From Pseudomonas oryzihabitans NBRC 102199 (lineage in GTDB: Bacteria > Pseudomonadota > Gammaproteobacteria > Pseudomonadales > Pseudomonadaceae): a stretch of DNA of 64,000 bases. Both the position numbers and the translations under genes were made by a program. The DNA is taken from assembly GCF_000730625.1 (NCBI RefSeq), contig NZ_BBIT01000009.1:1-64000 (forward strand). The letters run 5' to 3'. The notes under the pieces were generated by a model. The model had not been told where the DNA came from. It made no database searches and was given only the letters and a program-made list of their open reading frames with translations. Below, one piece after another: positions 51,712 through 60,208 of this stretch (position 1 is its first letter; the number at the start of each line of letters is the position of its first letter).

Positions 51712-51846
51712 GCCTGGTTCCGGGCGATGGCGAAGCAGCGCCACGTCCGGCGGACGAGCGCTGTATGCATCTACAGTAATGGATCTTGGGCGCTATGATA
51801 ACGCGCCTGTCGTCAGGATGCGCCCGACGTTGAGGCCGCAGGCCGC

Positions 51847-52107
51847 TCAGGCCACCGGCAGCTGCGGCGGCAGCCGATGAAAGGCGCCAAAGATCAGCAG
51901 GCTCAGGCGGTCGAGCCAGGGATGGCGACGCAGGCGCAGGGCACGACGACTGGCGAAGACTTCACCCAGGTGCAGGAGCAGCAGGGCCAGGGCTACCAGG
52001 CCGAGCAATTGGGGGAAAGGACGAGCGAGAGGCAGAGCGATGGCGGCGGCTGCGGCGAGCCAGAACAGCAGGAGAAGAACTTTGCCGGTAAGGGACAGGG
52101 TTTTCAT
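51847..52107 (-). CDS. DUF1145 small membrane protein
   Basis: An 86-residue protein with two hydrophobic segments (about 8-25 and 32-50) and a basic C-terminal tail (RRALRLRRHPWLDRLSLLIF). This is the DUF1145 pattern. It lies directly upstream of dinG with 135 bases between, so a separate promoter for dinG is likely. Function is unknown. Confidence 0.72.
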   Translation of the reverse strand: MKTLSLTGKVLLLLFWLAAAAAIALPLARPFPQLLGLVALALLLLHLGEVFASRRALRLRRHPWLDRLSLLIFGAFHRLPPQLPVA

Positions 52108-52167
52108 GGATTCCAGCAGGAGGACGAGATGGATCGGACCATAACGCCTGGAGCCGGAAAAAGTAAA

Positions 52168-52191
52168 GGCGGCGGACCGGGGTCCGCCGCC
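52168..52191 (-). terminator. Rho-independent terminator of the OmpA-like gene
   Basis: An 11-bp GC stem (52168-52178 with 52181-52191) with a two-base loop runs leftward into TTTACTTTTT. It directly follows the stop at 52198. Confidence 0.75.
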
Positions 52192-52197
52192 GATGCA

Positions 52198-52857
52198 TCA
52201 CTCGCGGTCGATCTGGATTTCGACGCGGCGGTTGGTGGCGCGGCCTTCAGCGGTCTCGTTGGTGGCGATCGGCTGACGCTCGCCCATGCCTTTCACGGAG
52301 ACGATGCTGGCTGCCGGCACACCGGCCTGGATCAGGTAGTTGCTGACCGACTTGGCGCGACGCTCGGACAGACGCTGGTTGTAGGCGTCGGTACCCTTGC
52401 TGTCGGTGTGGCCGGTGATCGAAAGACGGGTGCTGGCGGCTTCGCCACGCAGACGACCGGCGATACCGTCCAGCTGAGCCCGGTCTTGAGCATCAATGGC
52501 AGCGGAGTCGAAGGCGAAGTGCAGATCACGGGCGGTGATCACTTCCTGCTTCGGCAGCGGAGCCGGTGCGGGAGCCGGTGCGGGCGCCGGAGCCGGGGCC
52601 GGAGCGGGCTCCATGCGGGCGACCTGTTCGTTGCCCTTGCCATGCACCCAGCAATAGGCGCCGGCGGTGGTACCTATGCCCAGGGCCGCCATGCCGGCGA
52701 CGTTACCGCTCTGGGTAGCGCCGGCCGCACCGCCGACCAGCGCGCCGACCGCAGCGCAGACCGGCCAATCGGATTTCTGTACGCCGCCCGCACAACCAGC
52801 CAGCACGGTGCTTGCCAGGATGAGGGGTAAAGCTGTCCTTGCGATGCTCTTGCTCAT
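52198..52857 (-). CDS. OmpA-family lipoprotein with a proline-alanine linker
   Basis: The 219-residue protein has lipobox LAGC (Cys22), a glycine-zipper-like region (about 37-68), a linker of alternating P and A (about 83-102), and a complete OmpA domain with HFAFDSAAI, ITGHTDSKGTDAYNQRLSERRA and ATNRRVEIQI. It should tie the outer membrane to peptidoglycan. The linker is one of the longest PA repeats I see in this window. A terminator hairpin follows. Confidence 0.9.
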   Translation of the reverse strand: MSKSIARTALPLILASTVLAGCAGGVQKSDWPVCAAVGALVGGAAGATQSGNVAGMAALGIGTTAGAYCWVHGKGNEQVARMEPAPAPAPAPAPAPAPAPLPKQEVITARDLHFAFDSAAIDAQDRAQLDGIAGRLRGEAASTRLSITGHTDSKGTDAYNQRLSERRAKSVSNYLIQAGVPAASIVSVKGMGERQPIATNETAEGRATNRRVEIQIDRE

Positions 52858-52993
52858 GAAGGGGTCTCCTATAGACCAGGTACCGCGAGTTGTGCTCGTC
52901 TTTCGTTTTATGGCGCTGTCAGACTAATGGTGGCGTACACATCTTGACAACGCTGGTTGTTTAGTCAATCGCGATTTGATTAGGGTTCCCTTA

Positions 52994-53491
52994 ATGGCAA
53001 ACATATTCTCGTCCCGTACCCCGCAACAGGCTCTGGCAAGCCTGCTCGAGCATCATCAGCCCAGGCGCCTGCTCTGTGTGGCGCGCGAACCGCTGCCGGC
53101 GCTCGCGGCCTATGCCGAGGCCCATCCGAACTGCCAGCTGGTGCAAGCGACGGTGCCTCTGGATGATCCCAGCCTACTAGCCGAACGCTACGATCTGGTG
53201 ATCGTCGCCGACTGCCTGGAACATCTGCCGCTGCGCCAGGGGCGCGAGTTGCTCGGCGGCTTGCGCAATTTCAACACCTCGCGCCTGGCGGTGCTGGTGG
53301 ACCTGGCCGCCAGCGAATGGCAGCTGACGGATTTCTACGCCCTGGCCCTGCAGGCCAGCGAGCGCTTCGCCCGCGATGGCCAGGTGGTCACCCTGTTCAG
53401 CTATGATCTGCACGACTACAAACAGGTCCCGGACTGGCTCAATGCCAAGTTCTGGGCCAACCCGCAGAATTTCGGCAAGTACTGGTGGTGA
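52994..53491 (+). CDS. DUF6231-like protein
   Basis: A 165-residue soluble protein with a Rossmann-like core: [18 protein letters not shown] (first strand/helix) and [14 protein letters not shown] (DUF6231 or methyltransferase-like motif). The loop after the first strand lacks a normal SAM-binding GxGxG, so methylation is unlikely. The ATG at 52994 is preferred over a TTG at 52976. It ends one base before the ychJ start codon, so the two are coupled. Confidence 0.75.
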   Translation: MANIFSSRTPQQALASLLEHHQPRRLLCVAREPLPALAAYAEAHPNCQLVQATVPLDDPSLLAERYDLVIVADCLEHLPLRQGRELLGGLRNFNTSRLAVLVDLAASEWQLTDFYALALQASERFARDGQVVTLFSYDLHDYKQVPDWLNAKFWANPQNFGKYWW

Positions 53492-53492
53492 G

Positions 53493-53966
53493 ATGCAACC
53501 CATGGCCCCCTGCCCCTGTGGCTCGGAACGTCCGCTCGGCGACTGTTGCAGCGTCTTTCATGCCGGCACGCCGGCGCCCGATGCCGAACGCCTGATGCGC
53601 TCGCGCTACAGCGCCTATGTGCTGGGCTTGATCGACTATCTGGTGGCCACCACGGTGCCTGCGCAGCAGGGGCAGCTGGACAGGGAAGCCCTGACGGCCT
53701 GGGGTCTGGGCAGTCGCTGGCAGGGGTTGCAGGTGCTGGAGCATCGCCCCGAGCCGGGCGATCCTGACCATGCGCGGGTCAGCTTCGTGGCGCGCTGGGA
53801 GGACGGCCGCGGCGCCCATCGCCATGAAGAGCGCTCGGGCTTCGTCCAGCGCGAGGGGCGCTGGTACTTTCTCGATCCGACCGTACGCCCGCTGCCGGGT
53901 CGCAACGACGCCTGCCTGTGCGGCAGCGGCGCCAAGTTCAAGAAGTGCTGCGCCGGCTTCCTGTAA
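53493..53966 (+). CDS. ychJ: YchJ-family SEC-C protein
   Basis: The 157-residue protein has the YchJ core with an N-terminal [13 protein letters not shown], the central [17 protein letters not shown], and a C-terminal SEC-C zinc motif [17 protein letters not shown] modules bind zinc and often bind ribosomes or the SecB chaperone; YchJ function is not established. It starts one base after the DUF6231-like stop codon. Confidence 0.88.
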   Translation: MQPMAPCPCGSERPLGDCCSVFHAGTPAPDAERLMRSRYSAYVLGLIDYLVATTVPAQQGQLDREALTAWGLGSRWQGLQVLEHRPEPGDPDHARVSFVARWEDGRGAHRHEERSGFVQREGRWYFLDPTVRPLPGRNDACLCGSGAKFKKCCAGFL

Positions 53967-53978
53967 CGCCGGCCGTGC

Positions 53979-54545
53979 TCACTCCCTGACCAGCGTCAGG
54001 TGATCGGTATCCGGGACCGCCACGGGTAGCGGCTCGGAGGCCGGGCCCAGGTCGCTGCCCACCGGCGCCAGACTCAGGTGCGACAGATCGACCCGCGGCG
54101 GCGCCACCGGTGCGGCCTCGTCCTGGAGATCGGCGCCCACCGGTGCCAGGCCGAAATCCGGTGCCTGGACGTCGACGAAGGCCGCCATCACGGCATCGCG
54201 CGGCGCGACCGACAGGGATCCGCGCTCCGCGGACGGTGGCGAGGCGGTCGCCGTGGTGGTCGGGGTAGGTTCCCGCGGCTCGACGGGTGCGGCAGCCGGC
54301 TCGACCGTCTTGGCCATGGGCGCCACCTCGACCCGCGCCCCGGCCTGGGCCAGGGTGGCGCGATAGCGCTCGGCGGTGGCGGCGTCGAGGCGATTCTTGA
54401 TGATCATGCGGCGACCGGAAAAGAGCACGGCGATGCGCTGTTCATCCGCCTGAAACAGACGCATCAGATTCTGTCGGGTCTGCTGCGCATCGGCGCCAGC
54501 GACCAGCTCGCCCTGGAAGGCGATTTCATAGAGCACGGCGGACAT
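53979..54545 (-). CDS. Conserved hypothetical with a disordered, repetitive tail
   Basis: An 188-residue protein with a folded N-terminal part (1-75, MSAVLYEIAFQGELVAGADA) and a P/A/T/V-rich tail. LAPVGADL (133-140) and LAPVGSDL (159-166) recur, and a final DHLTLVRE resembles the end of such a unit. AGGAGG sits just before the ATG. The folded part is conserved in Pseudomonas as I recall, with no known role. It is convergent with ychJ. Confidence 0.7.
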   Translation of the reverse strand: MSAVLYEIAFQGELVAGADAQQTRQNLMRLFQADEQRIAVLFSGRRMIIKNRLDAATAERYRATLAQAGARVEVAPMAKTVEPAAAPVEPREPTPTTTATASPPSAERGSLSVAPRDAVMAAFVDVQAPDFGLAPVGADLQDEAAPVAPPRVDLSHLSLAPVGSDLGPASEPLPVAVPDTDHLTLVRE

Positions 54546-54714
54546 GACGACCTCCTCGGTCACGGCAAGAGCTGCAGGATGCAACGTCACGCCGGAGGGG
54601 TCCAGTCCGCATGGTCGCCTGGCCCAGGCGTTTTTTTGTTAGCCTGTGCCGAAGCGGCCCCGACTTGTGCAGCAATCGGTGCTTGTTAAACTGCGCAGAA
54701 AACGGGAGTGCCGC

Positions 54715-55197
54715 ATGCTTCGCCAGGCCTTGTTCATCACCCTGCTCGGCGTTTTGCTGAGCAGCCTTGGCGGTTGTACCTACATCGGGCGCAACTATGA
54801 GGAGCCCCAGGTCGAACTGACCGGCGTGGAGCTGATCCGCGCCCGGCTGTGGAGCCAGGACTTCGTGCTGCACTTCCGCGTCCAGAATCCCAACGACAGT
54901 GCCCTGCCCGTGCGCAGCCTGGCCTATACCGTCTACCTGAACGATCTGCTGCTGTCCCAGGGGACCGCCAACCTGCATTCGTCGGTGCCGGCCAATGGTC
55001 AGCGCAGCTTCTCGGTGCCGGTGCAGACCAATCTGTGGCGCTACGTGAAGGACGTCGGTCGCATGCTGGAAGACCCCAATCAGCCGATCAACTATCGGCT
55101 GCGCGGTCGGGTGAAGACCGGCTGGCTGTTCGGGCGCAGCGTCCATTTTTCTCGCCAGGGGCAGTTCGTGCCTGGCGCCTACATCCCGGAGTTATGA
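54715..55197 (+). CDS. LEA type 2 family lipoprotein
   Basis: A 160-residue lipoprotein with lipobox LGGC (Cys21). The mature part (about 28-150) is a single LEA2/WHy-like beta domain, with [24 protein letters not shown] and the [10 protein letters not shown] turn typical of the family. LEA2 proteins are associated with desiccation and stress in plants; bacterial examples are outer-membrane proteins of unknown role. GGGAG precedes the ATG. Confidence 0.84.
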   Translation: MLRQALFITLLGVLLSSLGGCTYIGRNYEEPQVELTGVELIRARLWSQDFVLHFRVQNPNDSALPVRSLAYTVYLNDLLLSQGTANLHSSVPANGQRSFSVPVQTNLWRYVKDVGRMLEDPNQPINYRLRGRVKTGWLFGRSVHFSRQGQFVPGAYIPEL

Positions 55198-55198
55198 G

Positions 55199-55396
55199 AT
55201 GAACCAACACGTCCACGGTCCCGATTGCAATCACGACCATGACCACGATCACGGCCATGCCCACCATGTGCACGGCCCGCACTGCAACCATGGCCCGGCC
55301 CAGGAGCCGGTGCGCAATCCGCTGAAGGAAGTGGGTCGCAACGATCCCTGCCCGTGCGGCAGCGAGAAGAAATTCAAGAAGTGCCACGGCGCCTGA
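55199..55396 (+). CDS. Small SEC-C protein with a His-rich N-terminus
   Basis: At 65 residues this has HxH-type metal ligands in the first 31 residues ([21 protein letters not shown], about 11-31) and a C-terminal SEC-C motif [14 protein letters not shown]. Both ends could bind zinc. Its start lies one base after the LEA2 stop codon, so they are cotranscribed. The same SEC-C fold ends the YchJ protein 1.3 kb upstream. Confidence 0.82.
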   Translation: MNQHVHGPDCNHDHDHDHGHAHHVHGPHCNHGPAQEPVRNPLKEVGRNDPCPCGSEKKFKKCHGA

Positions 55397-55453
55397 TCGC
55401 GCTTTGAGCGACGGGTGAGGCCCTGCCCTCACCCGCTCCGCGACCCTGGCGCG

Positions 55454-56947
55454 TTACCAGGGCTGTCCGCCGCGCTGCGACTCCAGCCGCCGGATGAATT
55501 CCTCCAGCACCAGGGCGTAGAGATCGTCCTTGAGCACCAGGTCCTCCACCCCGCAATCGATGTTGGGGTTGTCGTTGACCTCGATCACCGCCAGCTTGTC
55601 GCCCGCCTGCTTCAGATCCACGCCATAGAGACCATCGCCGATCAGGTTGGCGGTGCGTACCGCCAGCTCGACCACCGCATGGGGCGCGTCCTGCACCGCC
55701 AGGGTGCGGAAATCGCCACTGACCTCGGTGGCGCTGGCGCTGTGGTCATAGATCTGCCAGTGCCCCTTGGACATGAAGTACTGGCAGGCAAAGATCGGCT
55801 CCTGGTTGAGCACGCCGATGCGCCAGTCGTATTCCGTATAGAAGAATTCCTGGGCCAGCAGCAGTACCGAACGCTCGAACAACTCGGCGCTGGCCTTGCG
55901 CAGCTGCGCGGCGTCCTCGACCTTGATGACGCCACGGGAAAAGGAGCCATCGGGAATCTTCAGCACCAGCGGAAAGCCCAGGCGTTCGCCGAGGCCTTCG
56001 AGTTGGCCGGGATTGTCCTTGTAGAGGATCTCGGTCGCCGGCATGTCCAGCTTGTGGGCGCGCAGCAGGTCGGCGAGATAGACCTTGTTGGTGCATCTCA
56101 GGATGGAGCGCGGGTCGTCCATCACCACTAGCCCCTCGCTTTCGGCCTTCTTGGCGAAGCGATAGGTGTGGTGGTCGATGGCGGTGGTCTCGCGGATGAA
56201 CAGGGCATCGAATTCGCCCAGCCGCGCGTAATCCTTCTTTTCGATCAGCTCCACGTCCAGCCCCAGGTGCTTGCCGACGCGCACAAAGTTCTTCAGTGCC
56301 TTGGCATCGGAGGGCGGAAAGGCTTCCTTGGGGTCGTGCAGGATGGCCAGGTCGAAGCGGTACTTCTCGCGGCGTCCCGGCTTGAGCCAGACGCGGCGAC
56401 TGAAGCCGTCGAGGGCGTTGGCGAAGAGGTCTTCCTGCTGCTCGTGCAGCTTGTGGATGCTGCCCAGCTTGAGGCCGCCGATGTGCCAGCCGGCGCGGTC
56501 GCGGCGGAATTCCACCAGCAGCAGCGGACAGGGAAAGGCTTCGAACACCTGACGCGCCAGGTCCTGCAGGGGCGCGATGTCGGTGTTGCCGAAGTAGAGC
56601 GTGAGGGTGAAGCCATCGGCGCTGCCATAGGGATGGCCGGCCAGCGCCTTGGTCAGCAGCTTGTCCAGGTCCTCCAGGGCCAGGCCGTAGAGCGACTTGC
56701 GCGCCAGTTCGCTGATGGTGCGCACTGAGGGGATGACCTTGTGCCCACGGGCTTCGGCGAGCAGCGAGCAGTAGTAGCCGTGGCCGAGGTACTTCTGACT
56801 ACGGCACAGGTTGATCACCTGCACGCGCTTGCCATTGTCCTGTTCGTTGGATTGCTCCAGGTATTCCTGGGCGGTGATGACGTCTTCGCTGGGATAGTAG
56901 GACGACCAGTCTTCCTTGCGTTCCACGACGATATACAGCTTGCTCAC
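55454..56947 (-). CDS. RimK-like ATP-grasp ligase with RLAN domain
   Basis: A 497-residue enzyme. The N-terminal half (about 1-180) matches the RLAN domain, and the C-terminal half (about 200-490) is a RimK-type ATP-grasp with LVLKIPDGSFSRGVIKV (ATP-grasp lysine region) and VIEVNDNPNIDCGVED (magnesium site). Such ligases add amino acids to a carboxylate. The start is GTG after an exact AGGAGG. It is divergent from the GNAT-C39 gene with 139 bases between. Unlike ribosomal RimK, RLAN forms are often tied to peptide or metabolite modification. Confidence 0.86.
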   Translation of the reverse strand: MSKLYIVVERKEDWSSYYPSEDVITAQEYLEQSNEQDNGKRVQVINLCRSQKYLGHGYYCSLLAEARGHKVIPSVRTISELARKSLYGLALEDLDKLLTKALAGHPYGSADGFTLTLYFGNTDIAPLQDLARQVFEAFPCPLLLVEFRRDRAGWHIGGLKLGSIHKLHEQQEDLFANALDGFSRRVWLKPGRREKYRFDLAILHDPKEAFPPSDAKALKNFVRVGKHLGLDVELIEKKDYARLGEFDALFIRETTAIDHHTYRFAKKAESEGLVVMDDPRSILRCTNKVYLADLLRAHKLDMPATEILYKDNPGQLEGLGERLGFPLVLKIPDGSFSRGVIKVEDAAQLRKASAELFERSVLLLAQEFFYTEYDWRIGVLNQEPIFACQYFMSKGHWQIYDHSASATEVSGDFRTLAVQDAPHAVVELAVRTANLIGDGLYGVDLKQAGDKLAVIEVNDNPNIDCGVEDLVLKDDLYALVLEEFIRRLESQRGGQPW

Positions 56948-57086
56948 TGGACCTCCTGGTTGCGGGGCGTGGTCCCGGCGGAAACCCGGATGCCGCCGGA
57001 CCACTCCAACTGTTGTAACGCGGGTGCTATTAACCGTTGCTTAACCATGCCAGGCTGCCCGCTCTGCTCCAGGAGAATCCTTCGCG

Positions 57087-58181
57087 ATGAGTTTCATGCT
57101 CAGGCCCGCCGGGCTGGACGATCTGGCGGCGCTGGTCGATCTGGAAGCCCGCTGCTTCAGCTATGACCGCCTTTCCCGGCGCAATTTCCACTACATGCTC
57201 ACCCGTGCGAACGCGGTCCTGATCCTGGCGGAAAATGACCGCCAGGTGGCCGGCTACGCCCTGGTGCTGTTCCACCAGAACACCTCGCTGGCGCGGCTCT
57301 ATTCCATCGCCGTCGATCCCGAGGCCCGCGGCCATCGCCTGGGCCAGCGCCTGCTGGAGGCTGCCGAAGCCGAGGCGGTGGAGCGCGATTGCGCCTACCT
57401 GCGCCTGGAGGTCCGGCCGGACAACGCCGCCGCCATCGCCCTTTACGAGCGCAACGGCTATCTGCCCTTCGCCACGGTGGAGGACTACTATGAAGACCAT
57501 AGCCAGGCGCTGCGCTTCGAGAAGCGCATCCGCCAGCCGCGCGAAGGCCAGGCCCGCCCGGTGCCCTTCTATCGCCAGACCACCGATTTCACCTGCGGTC
57601 CGGCCAGCCTGCTGATGGCCATGGGCGCCCTGCAGCCCGGTCGTCCGCTGGAACGGCGCGAGGAACTGCGGCTGTGGCGCGAGGCCACCACCATCTACAT
57701 GACCGCGGGCCATGGCGGCTGCGGCCCCCACGGCCTGGCCCTGGCCGCGCTGCGCAGGGGCTTCAAGGTCACGTTGCAGGTCAATACCCGGGGGCCCCTG
57801 TTTCTCGACGGCGTACGCAGCGAGGAAAAGAAGGAGGTGATGCGTCTGGTGCACGAGGACTTCAGCGCCGAGGTCAAGCAATCGCCCATCGAGCGCCTCT
57901 ACCGGACGCGCCTGGACATTGCCCACTGGGTCAACCAGGGCGCCTTTCCGCTGGTGCTGATCAGCTCCTTCCGCCTGACCAAGGCCAAGGGGCCGCACTG
58001 GGTGCTGGTCACCGACTGCGACGAGGACTTCGTCTACCTGCACGATCCCGATGTCGATCACAGCCAGCATCGCCGCGAACTGGATTGCCAGCACATCCCC
58101 GTGTCCCACGCCGAGTTCGACAAGATGAGTCGCTTCGGCCGCGGCAAGCTGCGCGCGGCAGTGATCCTGCGCACCGGCTGA
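57087..58181 (+). CDS. GNAT acetyltransferase / C39-like peptidase fusion
   Basis: A 364-residue fusion. Residues about 4-150 form a RimI-like GNAT (LYSIAVDPEARGHRLGQRLL is the acetyl-CoA loop). About 157-364 is a C39-like papain-fold region with Gln164, Cys170 (TCGPASLL), His304 (GPHWVLVTD) and Asp320, a complete catalytic set. It is divergently paired with the RLAN ATP-grasp gene; GGAGA precedes the ATG. The two are likely to act on the same peptide or amino-acid conjugate, one building an amide bond, one acetylating or cleaving. Confidence 0.86.
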   Translation: MSFMLRPAGLDDLAALVDLEARCFSYDRLSRRNFHYMLTRANAVLILAENDRQVAGYALVLFHQNTSLARLYSIAVDPEARGHRLGQRLLEAAEAEAVERDCAYLRLEVRPDNAAAIALYERNGYLPFATVEDYYEDHSQALRFEKRIRQPREGQARPVPFYRQTTDFTCGPASLLMAMGALQPGRPLERREELRLWREATTIYMTAGHGGCGPHGLALAALRRGFKVTLQVNTRGPLFLDGVRSEEKKEVMRLVHEDFSAEVKQSPIERLYRTRLDIAHWVNQGAFPLVLISSFRLTKAKGPHWVLVTDCDEDFVYLHDPDVDHSQHRRELDCQHIPVSHAEFDKMSRFGRGKLRAAVILRTG

Positions 58182-58247
58182 ACCCGGGGTTGTACTGGGC
58201 GTCGAACAGGGCCAGGATCAAGGCCAACAAGAACGACGGGGCGGTCC

Positions 58248-59150
58248 ATGAGTCAGTCCTTGCGCAAGCGCAATCCCTCCTACGAATTGATGGAGGACCT
58301 GAGCGGTCACTCGGTGATCTACCGGGAGCATGGTTTTCCCTGCCCGCTGGTGCGCTGGCATTTCCACAAGGAATACGAGCTGCACCTGATCGTGGCCAGT
58401 TCGGGGACCGCCTTCATCGGCGACTACATCGGCAACTTCTATCCGGGCAGCCTGTTCCTTACCGGGCCGCACCTGCCGCACAACTGGATCAGCCGCGTCG
58501 CCGAGGGCGAGGTGGTGGCCAAGCGCGACATGCTGGTCAACTTCACCAACGAGACGGTGGACAACGCCACCGCGGTGTTTCCCGAACTCAGCGGCCTGGC
58601 GCCGCTGCTGGAACGCGCCCGCTACGGCATCGAATTCCAGGATCCGCAGCTGATCGCTCGCGCCGAGGCCTTGCTGCAACAGATCTCCGAGAGCGGCGGC
58701 GCCACCCGTCTCGGTCATTTCCTGGTACTGATGGAGGCACTGGCCACCTCGGAGCGCTACCAGCTGCTGTCCGGCAGCGTCGAGCCGGCCACGGCCAGCG
58801 AACAGGCGGTGGATCGCACCAACCGGGCGCTGAATTTCATCTTCGATCACTACCAGCGTGACTTCACCCAGGAGGAAGTGGCCGAACACCTGGGCATGAC
58901 GCCCACCTATTTCTCGCGCTTCTTCCGCCAGGCCACCGGTCGCACCTTCGTCGAATTCGTCAACAGCCTGCGCATCAGCAAGGCCTGCGAGATGCTCTCC
59001 CACAGCAGCATGCCGGTCACCGACATCTGCTTCGAGGCCGGCTTCAACAACATCTCCAACTTCAATCGACGCTTCCACCAACTCAAGGGCATGACCCCAC
59101 GTCAGTACCGCACCCTGACGGTACAGCGGCTGACCGAGCAGAACGCCTGA
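58248..59150 (+). CDS. AraC-family transcriptional regulator
   Basis: The 300-residue regulator has an N-terminal cupin-like sensor (about 15-110, WHFHKEYELHLIV being the cupin strand pair) and a C-terminal double helix-turn-helix (about 195-295) with GMTPTYFSRFFRQATGRTF and PVTDICFEAGFNNISNFNRRF. It lies 66 bases after the GNAT-C39 gene in the same direction and could control it. Inducer unknown. Confidence 0.9.
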   Translation: MSQSLRKRNPSYELMEDLSGHSVIYREHGFPCPLVRWHFHKEYELHLIVASSGTAFIGDYIGNFYPGSLFLTGPHLPHNWISRVAEGEVVAKRDMLVNFTNETVDNATAVFPELSGLAPLLERARYGIEFQDPQLIARAEALLQQISESGGATRLGHFLVLMEALATSERYQLLSGSVEPATASEQAVDRTNRALNFIFDHYQRDFTQEEVAEHLGMTPTYFSRFFRQATGRTFVEFVNSLRISKACEMLSHSSMPVTDICFEAGFNNISNFNRRFHQLKGMTPRQYRTLTVQRLTEQNA

Positions 59151-59335
59151 ACGGCCTGTCGCGTCTCGGTCCTGCGGCGTCGAGCGGGTCTGTGATCAGC
59201 AGCCGCCCTTGAGCCCTGCTGTCGTGTGAATGCGAGACAGGGTTTATCGCCAGCTTGCGAGCCATTGAACAGACCGGACGCAAAGTTCGGTTATGATCGA
59301 ACTACCAACCCTTGCCGACTGAGGCCAGTGCCACC

Positions 59336-60169
59336 ATGACCGAATCCTATACCCCCCCACGCGTCTGGACCCCCACCACCTCCGGCGGCAACTTCGCCAG
59401 CATCAACCGCCCCATCGCCGGCCCGACCCACGACAAGGAACTGCCGGTCGGCGAGCATCCCTTCCAGCTGTATTCCCTGGGCACGCCCAACGGCATGAAG
59501 GTGACCATCCTGCTGGAGGAATTGCTGGCGGCTGGTCATGCCGACGCCGAATACGACGCCTGGCTGATCCGCATCAGCGAGGGCGACCAATTCTCCAGCG
59601 GCTTCGTTGAGATCAATCCGAATTCCAAGATTCCGGCCCTGGTGGATCGCCGCGGCGCCGAGCCGCTGCGCGTCTTCGAGTCCGGTGCCATCCTGCTCTA
59701 TCTCGCCGACAGCTTTGGCGCCTTCATCCCGAAGGATCACGCCGGTCGCACCGAAACCCTGAACTGGCTGTTCTGGCAGATGGGCTCGGCGCCCTTCCTG
59801 GGCGGCGGCTTCGGCCATTTCTACGCCTATGCGCCGGAAAAGCTCGAATACCCCATCAACCGCTACGCCATGGAAGCCAAGCGCCAACTCGATGTGCTCG
59901 ATCGCCTGCTGGCCGAGCGCACCTATGTGGCCGGCGAGGAGTACGGCATCGCCGACATCGCCATCTGGAGCTGGTACGGCAATCTGGTACTGGGCCAGCT
60001 GTACAACGCCGCGGAATTCCTCTCGGTACAGGACTACAGCCACGTGCAGCGCTGGGCCCAGGCCATCGCCGCCCGGCCGGCGGTGCAGCGCGGTCGGCGG
60101 GTCAATCGCACCTGGGGTGAGCCGGGTGAGCAACTGGCGGAGCGGCATTCGGCCAGCGATTTCACCTGA
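59336..60169 (+). CDS. yghU: Glutathione-dependent disulfide-bond oxidoreductase YghU
   Basis: The 277-residue glutathione transferase-like protein has the YghU/nu-class features: an extended N-terminus (YTPPRVWTPTTSGGNFASIN), the thioredoxin fold with NPNSKIPALVD, and a long helical domain including MGSAPFLGGGFGHFY. The nu class reduces disulfides with glutathione and binds two GSH molecules. The ATG at 59336 is preferred over an upstream start. An 8-bp GC hairpin (60185-60207) lies between this gene and the convergent CoA transferase. Confidence 0.9.
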   Translation: MTESYTPPRVWTPTTSGGNFASINRPIAGPTHDKELPVGEHPFQLYSLGTPNGMKVTILLEELLAAGHADAEYDAWLIRISEGDQFSSGFVEINPNSKIPALVDRRGAEPLRVFESGAILLYLADSFGAFIPKDHAGRTETLNWLFWQMGSAPFLGGGFGHFYAYAPEKLEYPINRYAMEAKRQLDVLDRLLAERTYVAGEEYGIADIAIWSWYGNLVLGQLYNAAEFLSVQDYSHVQRWAQAIAARPAVQRGRRVNRTWGEPGEQLAERHSASDFT

Positions 60170-60208
60170 TTCGGCAGAGCGGACGGCGGCGGCATGTCTC
60201 CGCCGCCG

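Noticed and set aside
49834-51798. Large rightward open frame over dinG
   Set aside because: No ribosome site or motifs; dinG has helicase motifs and cysteines on the opposite strand.
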